Shown one piece after another: positions 51,384 to 59,778 of a stretch of DNA of 64,000 bases (positions are counted from its first letter, which is position 1; each line of letters opens with the position of its first letter). The DNA comes from an uncultured Paracoccaceae bacterium (GTDB lineage: Bacteria; Pseudomonadota; Alphaproteobacteria; Rhodobacterales; Rhodobacteraceae). Position numbers and translations under genes: made by a program. The stretch covers positions 2,704,032-2,768,031 of the forward strand of contig CANMKS010000001.1 of NCBI GenBank assembly GCA_947498645.1, read 5' to 3'. A model generated the notes under the pieces. The model was not told the origin of the DNA. It ran no database searches and saw only the letters and a list, made by a program, of their open reading frames with translations.

Positions 51384-51701
51384 ACCGCCATGGATACGAA
51401 AAACGCCCCGATGCGCAAGCACCGGCACCGTCGTTTCTTGCGCATTTCAAAAAATGACGGCGATCGCGGTTGCGGCGCCCCCAATGAGTGAACAAACAGG
51501 GCAATTTCAGGGGCCGTGGGTGTCAAAACCACAGGCTTTTTCCCCCACCATCAGCCCGAAATGACGCATTCAACACATGAAACGTTGGTTTACGCGTCAC
51601 TTGGGGGTTTATTGTGCTAAACTAATCTGCAATCAGGCGCGCCACGCCTGATCAAATTGATGGGCGTGCCAAAAAATGCGCCTACAACAGGAGGGAAACT
51701 A
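51384..51701. other. 318-bp intergenic region, BCCT leader with hairpin
   Basis: No gene. Contains ATCAGGCG-N5-CGCCTGAT (51632-51652), a perfect 8-bp inverted repeat 49 bp before the BCCT start and upstream of the AGGAGG ribosome site. It may act as an operator or a leader hairpin. A possible weak promoter lies ~51573-51617. The rest has no visible feature. Confidence 0.45.
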
Positions 51702-53549
51702 ATGGCGGTCAAACCACCGTTCACTGACGTGGACATTAATACACAGGACAGCGGGTTCTACGAAGGGTATTCCCTTCCAATCGCGCTGATTTCAAAGATA
51801 TCGATGGTTGTCTTGGTGCTTTGGGCACTGATTTGGCCATTGGGCGCCGGAACAGCACTGTCCAGTTGGAATGCCAGTTTGTTGAATGGCTTCAACGGCT
51901 TCTATGTCATCGCCGTAGGCTGCTTTGCAGTCTTTTTGTTTGCCGTGGCGTTGATACCGGCCACAGGCAAGCGTCTGCTTGGCCAGCCGGGGGACACGCC
52001 AGAGTTTTCAAACTTCTCTTGGTTTGCGATGATGTTTGGTGCCGGTCTGGGCGTTGGTCTGATGACCTTTGCCACCGCAGAACCTGTTGGGCTTTGGGGG
52101 TCAAACCCGCTGACGGTCACAGAATCTGTTGCGCCGAATTCCGAAGAGGCGCTGACAGGTGCCTACCGCTATACCTTTGCACATTACGGCTTCCACGCTT
52201 GGGCCATCTATGTGGTGACCGGTCTTTCGCTGGCCTACTACGCTTATACACGTGGTATGCCACTGACGATCCGTACCGCCTTGACACCACTGATCGGCAA
52301 ATGGGCCAACAGCCCGCTGGGCCATCTGATTGATGTTCTGGGCGTTGTCGCGACAATCCTTGGTGTTTCGGTAACCATTGGTTTCGGCGTCGCGCAGTTT
52401 GTGGATGGTGTCTATCAGGTCACCGGCATGGAATGGTTGCAGGATACAACAGGTGACGCACCCGCCCCATCGACTGTTGGTCTTTTGGTTGCACTGGCGA
52501 TCATCATGGGGCTCTCCATCATCTCGGCGGTGTCGGGTGTGGGTCGCGGGGTGAAATACCTGTCGAACCTTAACCTTGTCCTCTCGGTCATCCTGCTGCT
52601 GACATTTATCATCTTCGGCAGCTTCCTGTTCGCGATGACGACCTATGCGACTGCTTTCGCTGACTACGTGCTCAACTTCCTCTCGCTCAGCTTTGGGGCG
52701 CAATCGCCACAAGACTTGGCGGCCTTCACAGCTGCGTTGCCAGAAGCGGCATCAGCTCTCTCAGCCGAGGATCTGTCTGCACTCTATTCATCAGCAAGCG
52801 GCAATCCATGGGGATCATTTGCAAGCTTCCGCGAAGGTGCACCAGCGGCTGCACAGGGATTGAGTGAGGAAACACTCACCGCAATCTATGCCGCAGGCAC
52901 CGAAGGGCGTTTGTTCGCATGGCAGGCAGGGTGGACAACGTTCTACTGGGCCTGGTGGATTGCATTCTCGCCATTTGTGGGTCTGTTCCTTGCGCGCATC
53001 TCGCGCGGCCGTACAGTGCGTGAATTCGTACTGGGCGCTGTGATCGCACCCAGCCTCGTCTGCTGGGCATGGATGACCATCCTTGGTGGCACCGCGATTG
53101 ATCTGGAGCTGTCAGGCGTGGCTGATGGGGCAATCATTGCTGCATCCAACTCTGCCAAGCTGTTTGTCACCATGGAGGCAATGCTGCCGGATGCGCTCTA
53201 TGGCATTCTGGTCGTGATGTGCGTGATCCTGATCATGACGTTCCTTGTGACATCCGCCGACTCCGGCATTCTGGTGATGAACACCATCATGTCCGGCGGT
53301 GCCGAGGAAACAGGCGTGTTCCACCGCATCATCTGGGGTGTGATCATGATGTTGCTGATCGGCACCTTGCTGGTCGCTGGCGGTGGCGGGCTGTCGGCCC
53401 TGCAAAACGCAATGATCATCGGCGCCTTGCCGTTCTGTATCATCATGGTTGGCATGATGCTGTCACTGGCCAAGGCGATGTGGAACGACCACCGTCGCGA
53501 CAAGGCCGGTGTTGCAGTTGATGCCGGACAGGCGCAACCAGCCGAATAA
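51702..53549 (+). CDS. BCCT-family transporter (betaine/choline/carnitine/DMSP type)
   Basis: 615 residues from ATG 51702, preceded by AGGAGG at 7 bp. Twelve membrane segments; family core WTTFYWAWWIAFSPFVGLFLARISRGRTVREF includes the Trp box of TM8 lining the quaternary-ammonium site, and FGAGLGVGLMTFATAEP is the glycine-rich TM3. A soluble loop before the Trp box is expanded (~330-405) and holds a repeated LS-x-E-x-L-x-A-x-Y unit. Na+- or H+-coupled uptake of a betaine-like osmolyte; facing dmdA-acuI, DMSP is a reasonable substrate, unproven. Confidence 0.9.
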   Translation: MAVKPPFTDVDINTQDSGFYEGYSLPIALISKISMVVLVLWALIWPLGAGTALSSWNASLLNGFNGFYVIAVGCFAVFLFAVALIPATGKRLLGQPGDTPEFSNFSWFAMMFGAGLGVGLMTFATAEPVGLWGSNPLTVTESVAPNSEEALTGAYRYTFAHYGFHAWAIYVVTGLSLAYYAYTRGMPLTIRTALTPLIGKWANSPLGHLIDVLGVVATILGVSVTIGFGVAQFVDGVYQVTGMEWLQDTTGDAPAPSTVGLLVALAIIMGLSIISAVSGVGRGVKYLSNLNLVLSVILLLTFIIFGSFLFAMTTYATAFADYVLNFLSLSFGAQSPQDLAAFTAALPEAASALSAEDLSALYSSASGNPWGSFASFREGAPAAAQGLSEETLTAIYAAGTEGRLFAWQAGWTTFYWAWWIAFSPFVGLFLARISRGRTVREFVLGAVIAPSLVCWAWMTILGGTAIDLELSGVADGAIIAASNSAKLFVTMEAMLPDALYGILVVMCVILIMTFLVTSADSGILVMNTIMSGGAEETGVFHRIIWGVIMMLLIGTLLVAGGGGLSALQNAMIIGALPFCIIMVGMMLSLAKAMWNDHRRDKAGVAVDAGQAQPAE

Positions 53550-53561
53550 ATTGTCCTCGAC

Positions 53562-53602
53562 AAAAAGAAGGGGCGCCCGGTTCGGGCGCCCCTTTTTCTT
53601 TT
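53562..53602. terminator. Bidirectional rho-independent terminator between BCCT gene and acuI
   Basis: Stem GGGGCGCCCG-GTT-CGGGCGCCCC with T5CT4 following (53591-53600 region) and AAAAAGAAG preceding it, so it has a T-tract on both strands. Sits 20 bp past the BCCT stop and 17 bp past the acuI stop, serving both convergent transcripts. Confidence 0.9.
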
Positions 53603-53618
53603 GCCGTGCAGGCCGTGG

Positions 53619-54602
53619 CTAGCTGTTCACGTCAACCACAACGCGGCCTTTCACCTGGCCCTTCAGGATACCACGCCCAAGATCAGGCAGATCGGTCAGT
53701 GTCGCGGGCTGGATCATCGCCTCAAGCTTGTCCATCGGCAGATCCTTGGCGATCCGTTCCCAGGCCCGGACCCGGTTGTCATATGGCTGCATCACACTAT
53801 CGATCCCCAGCAGGTTCACACCGCGCAGCAGGAACGGGATGACAGTCGCAGGCAAGCCCGCACCACCGGCCAGACCTACAGCAGAGACAGAGGCCCCATA
53901 TTTCATCTGTCCCAGCACACGGGCGAGCATCTCTCCACCCACCGCATCAACGCAACCACCCCATGTTTCGGCCTCAAGCGGGCGCTTTGTAGTCTCATTG
54001 ATATCTTCACGCGGCACAATCTGCGTCGCACCAAGCGATGCCAGATAGTCTGCCGTTTCGGGGCGTCCGGTCACTGCGGCAACCTCATGGCCCAGATTGG
54101 CCAGAATGGCGGTCGCAACAGAGCCAACGCCACCCGCGGCGCCTGTCACCAGCACCGGGCCGTCCTTGATGCCGTGATCTTCCAGTGCCATCACCGCCAG
54201 CATTGCGGTGAAACCGGCCGTGCCGACAGCCATCGCCTGCCGGGTATCAAGACCCGAGCGCAGCGGCACCAACCAATCGGCCTTGACCCGCGCCTTCTGG
54301 GCATAACCACCCCAATAAGCTTCACCCACGCGCCAACCGGTCAGAACAACCTTGTCACCGGGTTTATAGCGGGCGTCATCGGATGCCTCGACCGTGCCTG
54401 CAAAGTCAATGCCGGGAACATGTGGATAATTGCGCACCAAACCGCCGCCGGGACCAATGCACAGCCCATCCTTGTAATTCACTGTCGAATATTCGACGGC
54501 AACGGTCACATCACCTTCAGGCAGCCGATCAAGGCTGATCTCCTGCACGGCAGCGCTGGTCTTGCCCTCATCGTTCTTCTCAACCACCAAAGCGTTAAAC
54601 AT
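53619..54602 (-). CDS. acuI: Acryloyl-CoA reductase AcuI (MDR superfamily)
   Basis: Reduces toxic acryloyl-CoA to propionyl-CoA with NADPH, part of DMSP catabolism in roseobacters. 327 residues from ATG 54602 (MFNALVVEKNDEG), six bases after GAGAGGA; an in-frame ATG two codons earlier has poor spacing. Family blocks YSTVNYKDGLCIGPGGGLVR, HVPGIDFAGTVEAS and VTGAAGGVGSVATAILANLG (NADPH site) are conserved. No zinc ligands, as in the YhdH/AcuI branch. Follows dmdA by 88 bp in the same orientation, the usual roseobacter arrangement. Confidence 0.9.
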   Translation of the reverse strand: MFNALVVEKNDEGKTSAAVQEISLDRLPEGDVTVAVEYSTVNYKDGLCIGPGGGLVRNYPHVPGIDFAGTVEASDDARYKPGDKVVLTGWRVGEAYWGGYAQKARVKADWLVPLRSGLDTRQAMAVGTAGFTAMLAVMALEDHGIKDGPVLVTGAAGGVGSVATAILANLGHEVAAVTGRPETADYLASLGATQIVPREDINETTKRPLEAETWGGCVDAVGGEMLARVLGQMKYGASVSAVGLAGGAGLPATVIPFLLRGVNLLGIDSVMQPYDNRVRAWERIAKDLPMDKLEAMIQPATLTDLPDLGRGILKGQVKGRVVVDVNS

Positions 54603-54690
54603 CTTCATTCCTCTCCGTCCGGGCGCTGGGCCCATCTCTTTTCCATGTCCAATCAAACTTCCGCCGGAGGCTCCGACGGCGCATCACGCG

Positions 54691-55791
54691 CTATAGCCAG
54701 AAGTCTTCTTTTACCGTCGCAACGCGCGCCCCTTCCGGTGTTTCCACCTGGAGCACTGTGCCGTCGTCCCAATGGGTCATGCGGACCATGCCGATGGCCA
54801 CATTGGTTTCATAGTCAGGTGATTTCGCCGCAGATGTGACCTGCCCCACCCGTTTGCCCTTGGCCATCAGCGGCCAGGCCGCATCACATGGCGGGATATC
54901 CCCATCAATCGCAATCGCCCGGATTTGCTGGGTCGGCCCTTCCTTGGCGACACGCAACAGCGCATCACGGCCCACACAACCAATCGCCGTCTGGGTCGAG
55001 CAAAACCGGCCCAACCCACATTCATGCGGCGTGTTTTCGCGGGTCATATCGTTGCCATAGGACAAAAGCCCCGCTTCGATCCGCTCGATCAGGTTGGGGC
55101 AACCGGCATAGACATCCAGATCCTTGCCCGCCTCCATCAACGCATTCCAAAGCGGCATGCCGTTCCTGGTTCCATCAACATAGATTTCAAAGCCACCCTG
55201 TTTGGAATAGCCCGATCTGGCCACGGCCATGCTGACACCGTCAAAATCAAACCAGCCAAAGCGGAAAAACTTGATCGCACGGACCGCGTCCCCAAAGACG
55301 CGCGCCATCAAATCGTCTGCCAAGGGCCCCTGCACAGCCAGCGGCGAGATATCAGGCTCATCCACCAACACATCCAACCGATAGCCATAGGCCAACCCTT
55401 TGACCCAGAACAGCAAATCACTGTCGGCAATCGAAATCCACCAACGATCTTCGGCCAATTTCAGCGCAACGGGATCATTCAGCATCCCGCCGGTTTCATC
55501 GACGATCGGCACGTAGAAACACTGCCCCGGCATCATCCCACGCAGGTCGCGGGGCGTCAGCATCTGCATCAGGCGGGCCGCATCCGGGCCGCGCAGTTCC
55601 ACCTGCCGCTCGACCGCAACATCCCAGACCTGCACCGCAGATTTGAGATGGCGATAGTCCTCCTCAACACTGCGAAATACGGTGGGCAACAGCATGTGAT
55701 TATAGACAGTATAGCCTTTTACCCCCGCCGCTTCGACGCCGGGTGTAAAAGGGGTCCGCCGGATCCGGCGCGAGGGGGCGATGAAAGCCAT
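54691..55791 (-). CDS. dmdA: DMSP demethylase DmdA
   Basis: Transfers a methyl group from dimethylsulfoniopropionate to tetrahydrofolate, giving methylmercaptopropionate and methyl-THF; cytoplasmic. GcvT-fold protein of 366 residues, the normal DmdA length. KGYTVYNHMLLPTVFRSVEE, VWDVAVERQVELRGPDAARL, DRWWISIADSDLL and GNDMTRENTPHECGLGRFC match roseobacter DmdA as I know it, distinguishing it from glycine-cleavage GcvT. ATG 55791 is preferred over a far-upstream start at 55959 that would run across the DinB gene. DinB ends 5 bp upstream and acuI follows. Confidence 0.93.
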   Translation of the reverse strand: MAFIAPSRRIRRTPFTPGVEAAGVKGYTVYNHMLLPTVFRSVEEDYRHLKSAVQVWDVAVERQVELRGPDAARLMQMLTPRDLRGMMPGQCFYVPIVDETGGMLNDPVALKLAEDRWWISIADSDLLFWVKGLAYGYRLDVLVDEPDISPLAVQGPLADDLMARVFGDAVRAIKFFRFGWFDFDGVSMAVARSGYSKQGGFEIYVDGTRNGMPLWNALMEAGKDLDVYAGCPNLIERIEAGLLSYGNDMTRENTPHECGLGRFCSTQTAIGCVGRDALLRVAKEGPTQQIRAIAIDGDIPPCDAAWPLMAKGKRVGQVTSAAKSPDYETNVAIGMVRMTHWDDGTVLQVETPEGARVATVKEDFWL

Positions 55792-55796
55792 GGGCG

Positions 55797-56297
55797 TTAC
55801 TCCGGCATGAATGGCAAATCGGTGTCGTTGGGCTTTAGGCCCAGCGACGTCAGCATCGCGTGGATTTGGCCGCGATGGTGTGTCTGGTGATTGAACAACT
55901 GCATGACGCAAAGCGCCTTTGGTTTCGTGATCTCGCGTTGTGCGGCATCGGAAAACCACGTCAGATCGCCCACCAGATCAATGGCATTGACGCTTGCAGC
56001 CCAGAGCGTGATCCGCGCATCCATCTGAAACCTTTCAGCGGCCCAAACTGCGGGTGTCGGCGTTATTTCGCGATGCTCCACCGCCGGAACGGCGGGGCCT
56101 GCCCCGCCATCAAACCGGCTGATCCACAGCGTATCCCCCCAAAGCAAATGGTTCAGCGTCGCAAAGATCGACCCAAAGAACGCACCGCGATCCTTGGTCA
56201 GGTCTTCAAGCGGCATCTCACTCACCATCTTGCGCAGCCCATCGTTTTGCCACGCATTGTAGCGCGCCATGGTCCGGCAATACTCCGGGCTGATCAC
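55797..56297 (-). CDS. DinB family protein
   Basis: 166 residues starting at GTG 56297, which overlaps the DUF1326 stop as GTGA; an ATG at 56315 would give a 22-bp overlap. Four-helix-bundle DinB fold with His in NHLLWGD, and HQTHHRGQIHAML near 130-142; together these are the divalent metal ligands. DinB proteins are thiol-dependent S-transferases or metal-dependent hydrolases of unknown substrate. Its place immediately upstream of dmdA in a coupled run suggests expression with DMSP genes. Confidence 0.85.
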   Translation of the reverse strand: MISPEYCRTMARYNAWQNDGLRKMVSEMPLEDLTKDRGAFFGSIFATLNHLLWGDTLWISRFDGGAGPAVPAVEHREITPTPAVWAAERFQMDARITLWAASVNAIDLVGDLTWFSDAAQREITKPKALCVMQLFNHQTHHRGQIHAMLTSLGLKPNDTDLPFMPE

Positions 56298-57004
56298 GGC
56301 TTGGGGCCTTTCCAATCAATCGCGCAGACCTCTGCCGATTTGCCGCCAAAATCCCAGACGCGGCCATAATCACGCACCTTGGAGCGTGTGCCGGCGGCAG
56401 CGACAATATCAGGACCCATCCAGTATTTGGAGTTTGAGATCATGACCGGATGATCCGGGTCCGCACCCTTCATCAGCTCGATCTCACCCTGAATTTTGCG
56501 GCCGATGTAGATCCCGCGCTTGCTGCCTTCACGGACAATCTCGACTTTTTCACGCTCGGCCCCGATGATTTCGGACACCAGCATGGTGAACAGACCAGTG
56601 GTGCCACCCGCAGCACCGCTGAAGATCTTCAGGATACCGTTATAGGCTTTCTGGGTAGAGCGCTCATCCACGTAAGCCGCAACCTTCCAGTTGCCTTCGG
56701 CCATACGCCCCGGAATATCGACCAACAAACCGACATTCAGGCCGGACAAGTCCTCACCCTCAAAATGACCCTCATCAATGGCAATCGCCATCCAAGCGTG
56801 GCAATGGCCTTCGGTCGGCGGGTGTGCGCCAAGGCTGACGACGCATGGGCAGAACACCGTGCAGGAACAGTTCAGAAACAGCTCGCCCTTGATCGCCCAG
56901 TCGGTCGGTTTCATCTTGCGGCGCAGCGGGTTGCTTTCCATCCGCTGGTCAATGCGCTGCGAGATCGGCAACCGATCTGCGGGTGCGCGTTTTTTCTCAG
57001 CCAT
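56294..57004 (-). CDS. DUF1326 domain protein
   Basis: 236 residues, no signal peptide. The conserved DUF1326 core starts near residue 32: DWAIKGELFLNCSCTVFCPCVVSLGAHPPTEGHCHAW, whose Cys cluster (CSC, CPC) and His suggest metal or thiol chemistry. Activity unknown. The family is nearly always paired with DUF2182 membrane proteins, as here (12-bp gap). Overlaps the DinB start. Member of the run that continues into dmdA. Confidence 0.83.
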   Translation of the reverse strand: MAEKKRAPADRLPISQRIDQRMESNPLRRKMKPTDWAIKGELFLNCSCTVFCPCVVSLGAHPPTEGHCHAWMAIAIDEGHFEGEDLSGLNVGLLVDIPGRMAEGNWKVAAYVDERSTQKAYNGILKIFSGAAGGTTGLFTMLVSEIIGAEREKVEIVREGSKRGIYIGRKIQGEIELMKGADPDHPVMISNSKYWMGPDIVAAAGTRSKVRDYGRVWDFGGKSAEVCAIDWKGPKP

Positions 57005-57016
57005 ATCTCGTCCCTT

Positions 57017-57787
57017 CTATATGAAAAATGTCAGACCCAGGCCTGCGCCAATCAGCACAACCCCGGTTGGTTTTATGATGCGATGCCCGATATCGGGCAG
57101 TTTTTCAAAGACCATCAGCAGCGTGGCAAGGCCCATCCAGGCCAGACTCATCACACCACCAACAAACCCCAGTGCCATAAAGCCCCAGCAACAGGCCACG
57201 CAAAATGCGCCCAAACCAAGACCCATGCGCAAACCACCACCAAAACCGGTTTTCCAATGCCCCAGAAAATAGTTCATTGGCGCGTGGCAGACGCCATGGC
57301 ACACCTCTTTGGCGCGGGTGAACTGAAACGCCCCGACCACGACAAGCAGGAGGGCCGAAAGCCCCACCGGCGCAACCCCAAGCATATCAATGACACCGCC
57401 AAACAGCAGCGCCAGCTGCACAGCCGCAATCAGCGCCGCAAAGGCCACCCAAACGATGAAGTAGCCCAACAGCACGCCCAGCCACCCTGCCCTTGTGCCA
57501 TCGGCACTGACCATCAGCCGCTCGTAAGTTGTCAGCGTTGGCACCATGGTCGGCAGCATCATTGCCGCCATCATGATCGCCCACATGGCAAACAGCGGGC
57601 CAAACCGCGCCATCGGCATATCCATTGGCATACGCGGGTCCATCGCGGCCATCGCCTGGCCCATCGGCCCCGGACGGCCCAGCAGATCAAGGTCCATATT
57701 CATCGCCATTACATACATGATCCACCACGCCACAAGGATCGCCCCGAAGAACGACAGCCAGAGGGTTGACCGGATCAGATGTGGCAT
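57017..57787 (-). CDS. DUF2182 membrane protein
   Basis: 256 residues from ATG 57787 (GGGAGG six bases upstream; an ATG two codons earlier is too close to it). Seven or so membrane segments; the sequence carries repeated His/Met-rich membrane patches (AMWAIMMAAMMLPTMVPTL, VCHGVCHAP with two Cys/His, CVACCWGFMALG), consistent with metal binding. Annotated in databases as predicted metal-binding integral membrane protein. First gene of the run DUF2182-DUF1326-DinB-dmdA-acuI and divergent from the GntR gene. Confidence 0.83.
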   Translation of the reverse strand: MPHLIRSTLWLSFFGAILVAWWIMYVMAMNMDLDLLGRPGPMGQAMAAMDPRMPMDMPMARFGPLFAMWAIMMAAMMLPTMVPTLTTYERLMVSADGTRAGWLGVLLGYFIVWVAFAALIAAVQLALLFGGVIDMLGVAPVGLSALLLVVVGAFQFTRAKEVCHGVCHAPMNYFLGHWKTGFGGGLRMGLGLGAFCVACCWGFMALGFVGGVMSLAWMGLATLLMVFEKLPDIGHRIIKPTGVVLIGAGLGLTFFI

Positions 57788-57840
57788 GACCATCCTCCCA
57801 AACGATGCATGATAGGCGACTCAGGACTTGCACAATCATA

Positions 57841-57864
57841 TGTCAGACGTTTAATTGTCTGACA
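57841..57864. promoter_or_regulatory. Perfect operator dyad abutting the GntR start codon
   Basis: TGTCAGAC (57841-57848) and GTCTGACA (57857-57864) are perfect inverted copies with an 8-bp spacer. Each arm also contains its own short dyad GTC-N-GAC, the pattern typical of FadR-subfamily GntR operators, so two dimers could bind 15 bp apart. The GntR ATG begins 2 bp later, at 57866, so the operator covers the position where a ribosome site would lie. Likely autorepression plus control of the divergent dmdA run. Confidence 0.7.
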
Positions 57865-57865
57865 A

Positions 57866-58600
57866 ATGAAAATTGACCCATCCAGCCCTGCCGACCTGTC
57901 GGCACAAATCGCCAAGGCGATCCGTGATGCCATCATCTCAGGCGCTCTGCCCGTTGATGAGCGGCTCCCGTCCGAGGCTGAACTGGCCGAACACTTTGAC
58001 GTCTCGCGCCCCACGGTGAGAGAGGCGCTGAAACGACTTGCTGCGCAGTCGCTGATACGCACCCAACGCGGCGCCACCGGCGGGGCTTTTGTGAACCGGT
58101 TGAAATTCGAAGATGCCTACGGCCAGCAGATCACGACCTCCACCCTTTTGCTGTCCATGAACGCCGTCAGCTTTGCCACAGCCTGCGAGGCCCGTTATGC
58201 GCTGGAGCGCGCCTGTGCCCCGCTGTCAGCCGAACGCCGCAGCGCTGATCACCTTGCCACCATGCGGGCCGAGGCCCACCGCCAATCACAGCCCGGCCTG
58301 ACGGATGAGGCATTTTGCGCCTCTGACGTGGCATTCCACAGGGCGTTGGTGGATGCGGCCGGCAATCCGGTTCTGTCCTATCAATTGGCGGGCGCGGTTG
58401 AGGCCATGCAACCGTTGATGAATATGATTACCTTCAGCGCGCGGTCCCGCGAGAAAATCATCGGACTGCACCAGATGATCGCCGACGCGATAGAGGCCCA
58501 GGATGCCGTTGCCGCAGATGCGACGCTCGCCGCGCTGGCAACCTATACCCAAGAGCTTGCCCAAGGCGTGATCGCGGCGCGCGACAAGGCCGCGCAATAG
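57866..58600 (+). CDS. GntR family regulator, FadR/FCD subfamily
   Basis: 244 residues. N-terminal winged HTH (LSAQIAKAIRDAIISGALPV, DERLPSEAELAEHFDVSRPT, VREALKRLAAQSLIRTQRGA) and a C-terminal FCD domain with metal-ligand-like His in SDVAFHRALVDAAGN and GLHQMIADAIEA. The ATG 57866 has no Shine-Dalgarno; the operator occupies that place, so translation may be leaderless. Divergent from the DUF2182-dmdA run with a 78-bp gap and close to dmdA, as GntR regulators are in other roseobacters. Confidence 0.88.
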   Translation: MKIDPSSPADLSAQIAKAIRDAIISGALPVDERLPSEAELAEHFDVSRPTVREALKRLAAQSLIRTQRGATGGAFVNRLKFEDAYGQQITTSTLLLSMNAVSFATACEARYALERACAPLSAERRSADHLATMRAEAHRQSQPGLTDEAFCASDVAFHRALVDAAGNPVLSYQLAGAVEAMQPLMNMITFSARSREKIIGLHQMIADAIEAQDAVAADATLAALATYTQELAQGVIAARDKAAQ

Positions 58601-58683
58601 CGGCAATCCGTCACGCATCTTTGCATTGCGGCCCGTGGCAATCGGCATAAAGTGCGTCCGAATCCGATCAGCAGGAGCGCGTG

Positions 58684-59289
58684 ATGAAAGCCGTCATCTT
58701 TGGCACAACCACCCTTGCCGCAGCAGCAGCTTTGGGGCTTTACGTCTGGCAATCTCAAAACACCGCTGACGATCCCTGCGGCAACACCGCCGTTGCAGGC
58801 AGCAGCATCGGCGGCCCGTTTGAGCTGATCTCGGAGACAGGTGAGACTGTCACCGACAGGGACGTCATCACCAAACCGACATTGGTCTATTTCGGGTATA
58901 CCTTCTGCCCCGATGTCTGCCCGATCGACAGCGCACGCAATGCCTATGCCGCTGAATTGCTGGCCGAAGACGGGCAGGATATCGGCATGGTCTTTATCTC
59001 AGTCGACCCGCGGCGCGATACAGTAGAAGTTGTGCGCGACTACACCGACAACTTCCATGACGACATGATCGGGCTTACCGGCTCTCCCGAGCAGGTCAGG
59101 GCGGCGTCACAAGCCTACAAGACCTATTATCGCGCACAGGATGATGACCCAGATTATTATCTGGTGGACCATTCGACGCAGACCTATCTGATGTTCCCGG
59201 ACACTGGCCTCGCGACATTCTTCAGACGCGATTCAACGGCCGAGGAAGTGGCATCCATCTCGGCCTGCTTTATCGACCAGTTGAGTTAA
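58684..59289 (+). CDS. SCO1/SenC family protein
   Basis: 201 residues from ATG 58684 (AGGAG six bases upstream; GTG at 58681 is too close to it). An N-terminal membrane anchor (~5-22) places the domain in the periplasm. Thioredoxin-like with copper ligands Cys75/Cys79 in FCPDVCP and His163 in VDHSTQ. SCO proteins deliver copper to the CuA site of cytochrome c oxidase or act as thiol reductases. No oxidase genes adjacent. Confidence 0.9.
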   Translation: MKAVIFGTTTLAAAAALGLYVWQSQNTADDPCGNTAVAGSSIGGPFELISETGETVTDRDVITKPTLVYFGYTFCPDVCPIDSARNAYAAELLAEDGQDIGMVFISVDPRRDTVEVVRDYTDNFHDDMIGLTGSPEQVRAASQAYKTYYRAQDDDPDYYLVDHSTQTYLMFPDTGLATFFRRDSTAEEVASISACFIDQLS

Positions 59290-59353
59290 CAACACACTTG
59301 ATCCCGCCGCCCATTGGGCCACATTGCCTCTTAACAGCAATGGGGCGGGCGCA

Positions 59354-59698
59354 ATGGACATCATCAACATCATCTTTGCAGTGCTGAGCATTGGCTTGGG
59401 TTGCTTTGGCTGGCTGGCCCCGCGCTACACGCTTGGCGCGCTTGATCTGAACATGGGTCAGACAACCATGGGCATGTCCGAAATCCGCGCCTCGGTCGGG
59501 TGCCTATTTGTCGGCATGGGGCTTGGCGCACTAATCCTTGGCACACCAGAGGCCTATGTGATGCTTGGGTTTTGCTGGTGCGGGGCTGCTGCCGGGCGGC
59601 TGACCTCTGTCATCTTTGATGGGCAAAGCCAAAAAAAGTGGGTCTACTTTGTCGTCGAGGCCGCGGTGGGTGTGCCTGCGATCATCTTTAACCTATAG
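59354..59698 (+). CDS. Small membrane protein, DUF4345-like
   Basis: 114 residues from ATG 59354. Four membrane segments, ~3-21, ~48-66, ~72-90 and ~97-113. Sequence MGMSEIRASVGCLFVGMGLG resembles DUF4345 family members, which have no known function. Follows the SCO gene by 64 bp and may share its transcript. Converges on aroB. Confidence 0.68.
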   Translation: MDIINIIFAVLSIGLGCFGWLAPRYTLGALDLNMGQTTMGMSEIRASVGCLFVGMGLGALILGTPEAYVMLGFCWCGAAAGRLTSVIFDGQSQKKWVYFVVEAAVGVPAIIFNL

Positions 59699-59778
59699 AC
59701 CTATCCCGCCATGGATGTGGATTGCCGCGCCGATGCATCGGCAGTTGTCTTGCCTTTTGCACCCAAACGCGGGCGACC

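Noticed and set aside
56450-57769. 439-residue plus-strand frame across the DUF1326 and DUF2182 genes, and similar long plus-strand frames at 53601-54839 and 54925-55890
   Set aside because: Antisense to recognised genes of the dmdA run; His/Arg/Gln-rich composition typical of antisense frames in GC-rich coding DNA.
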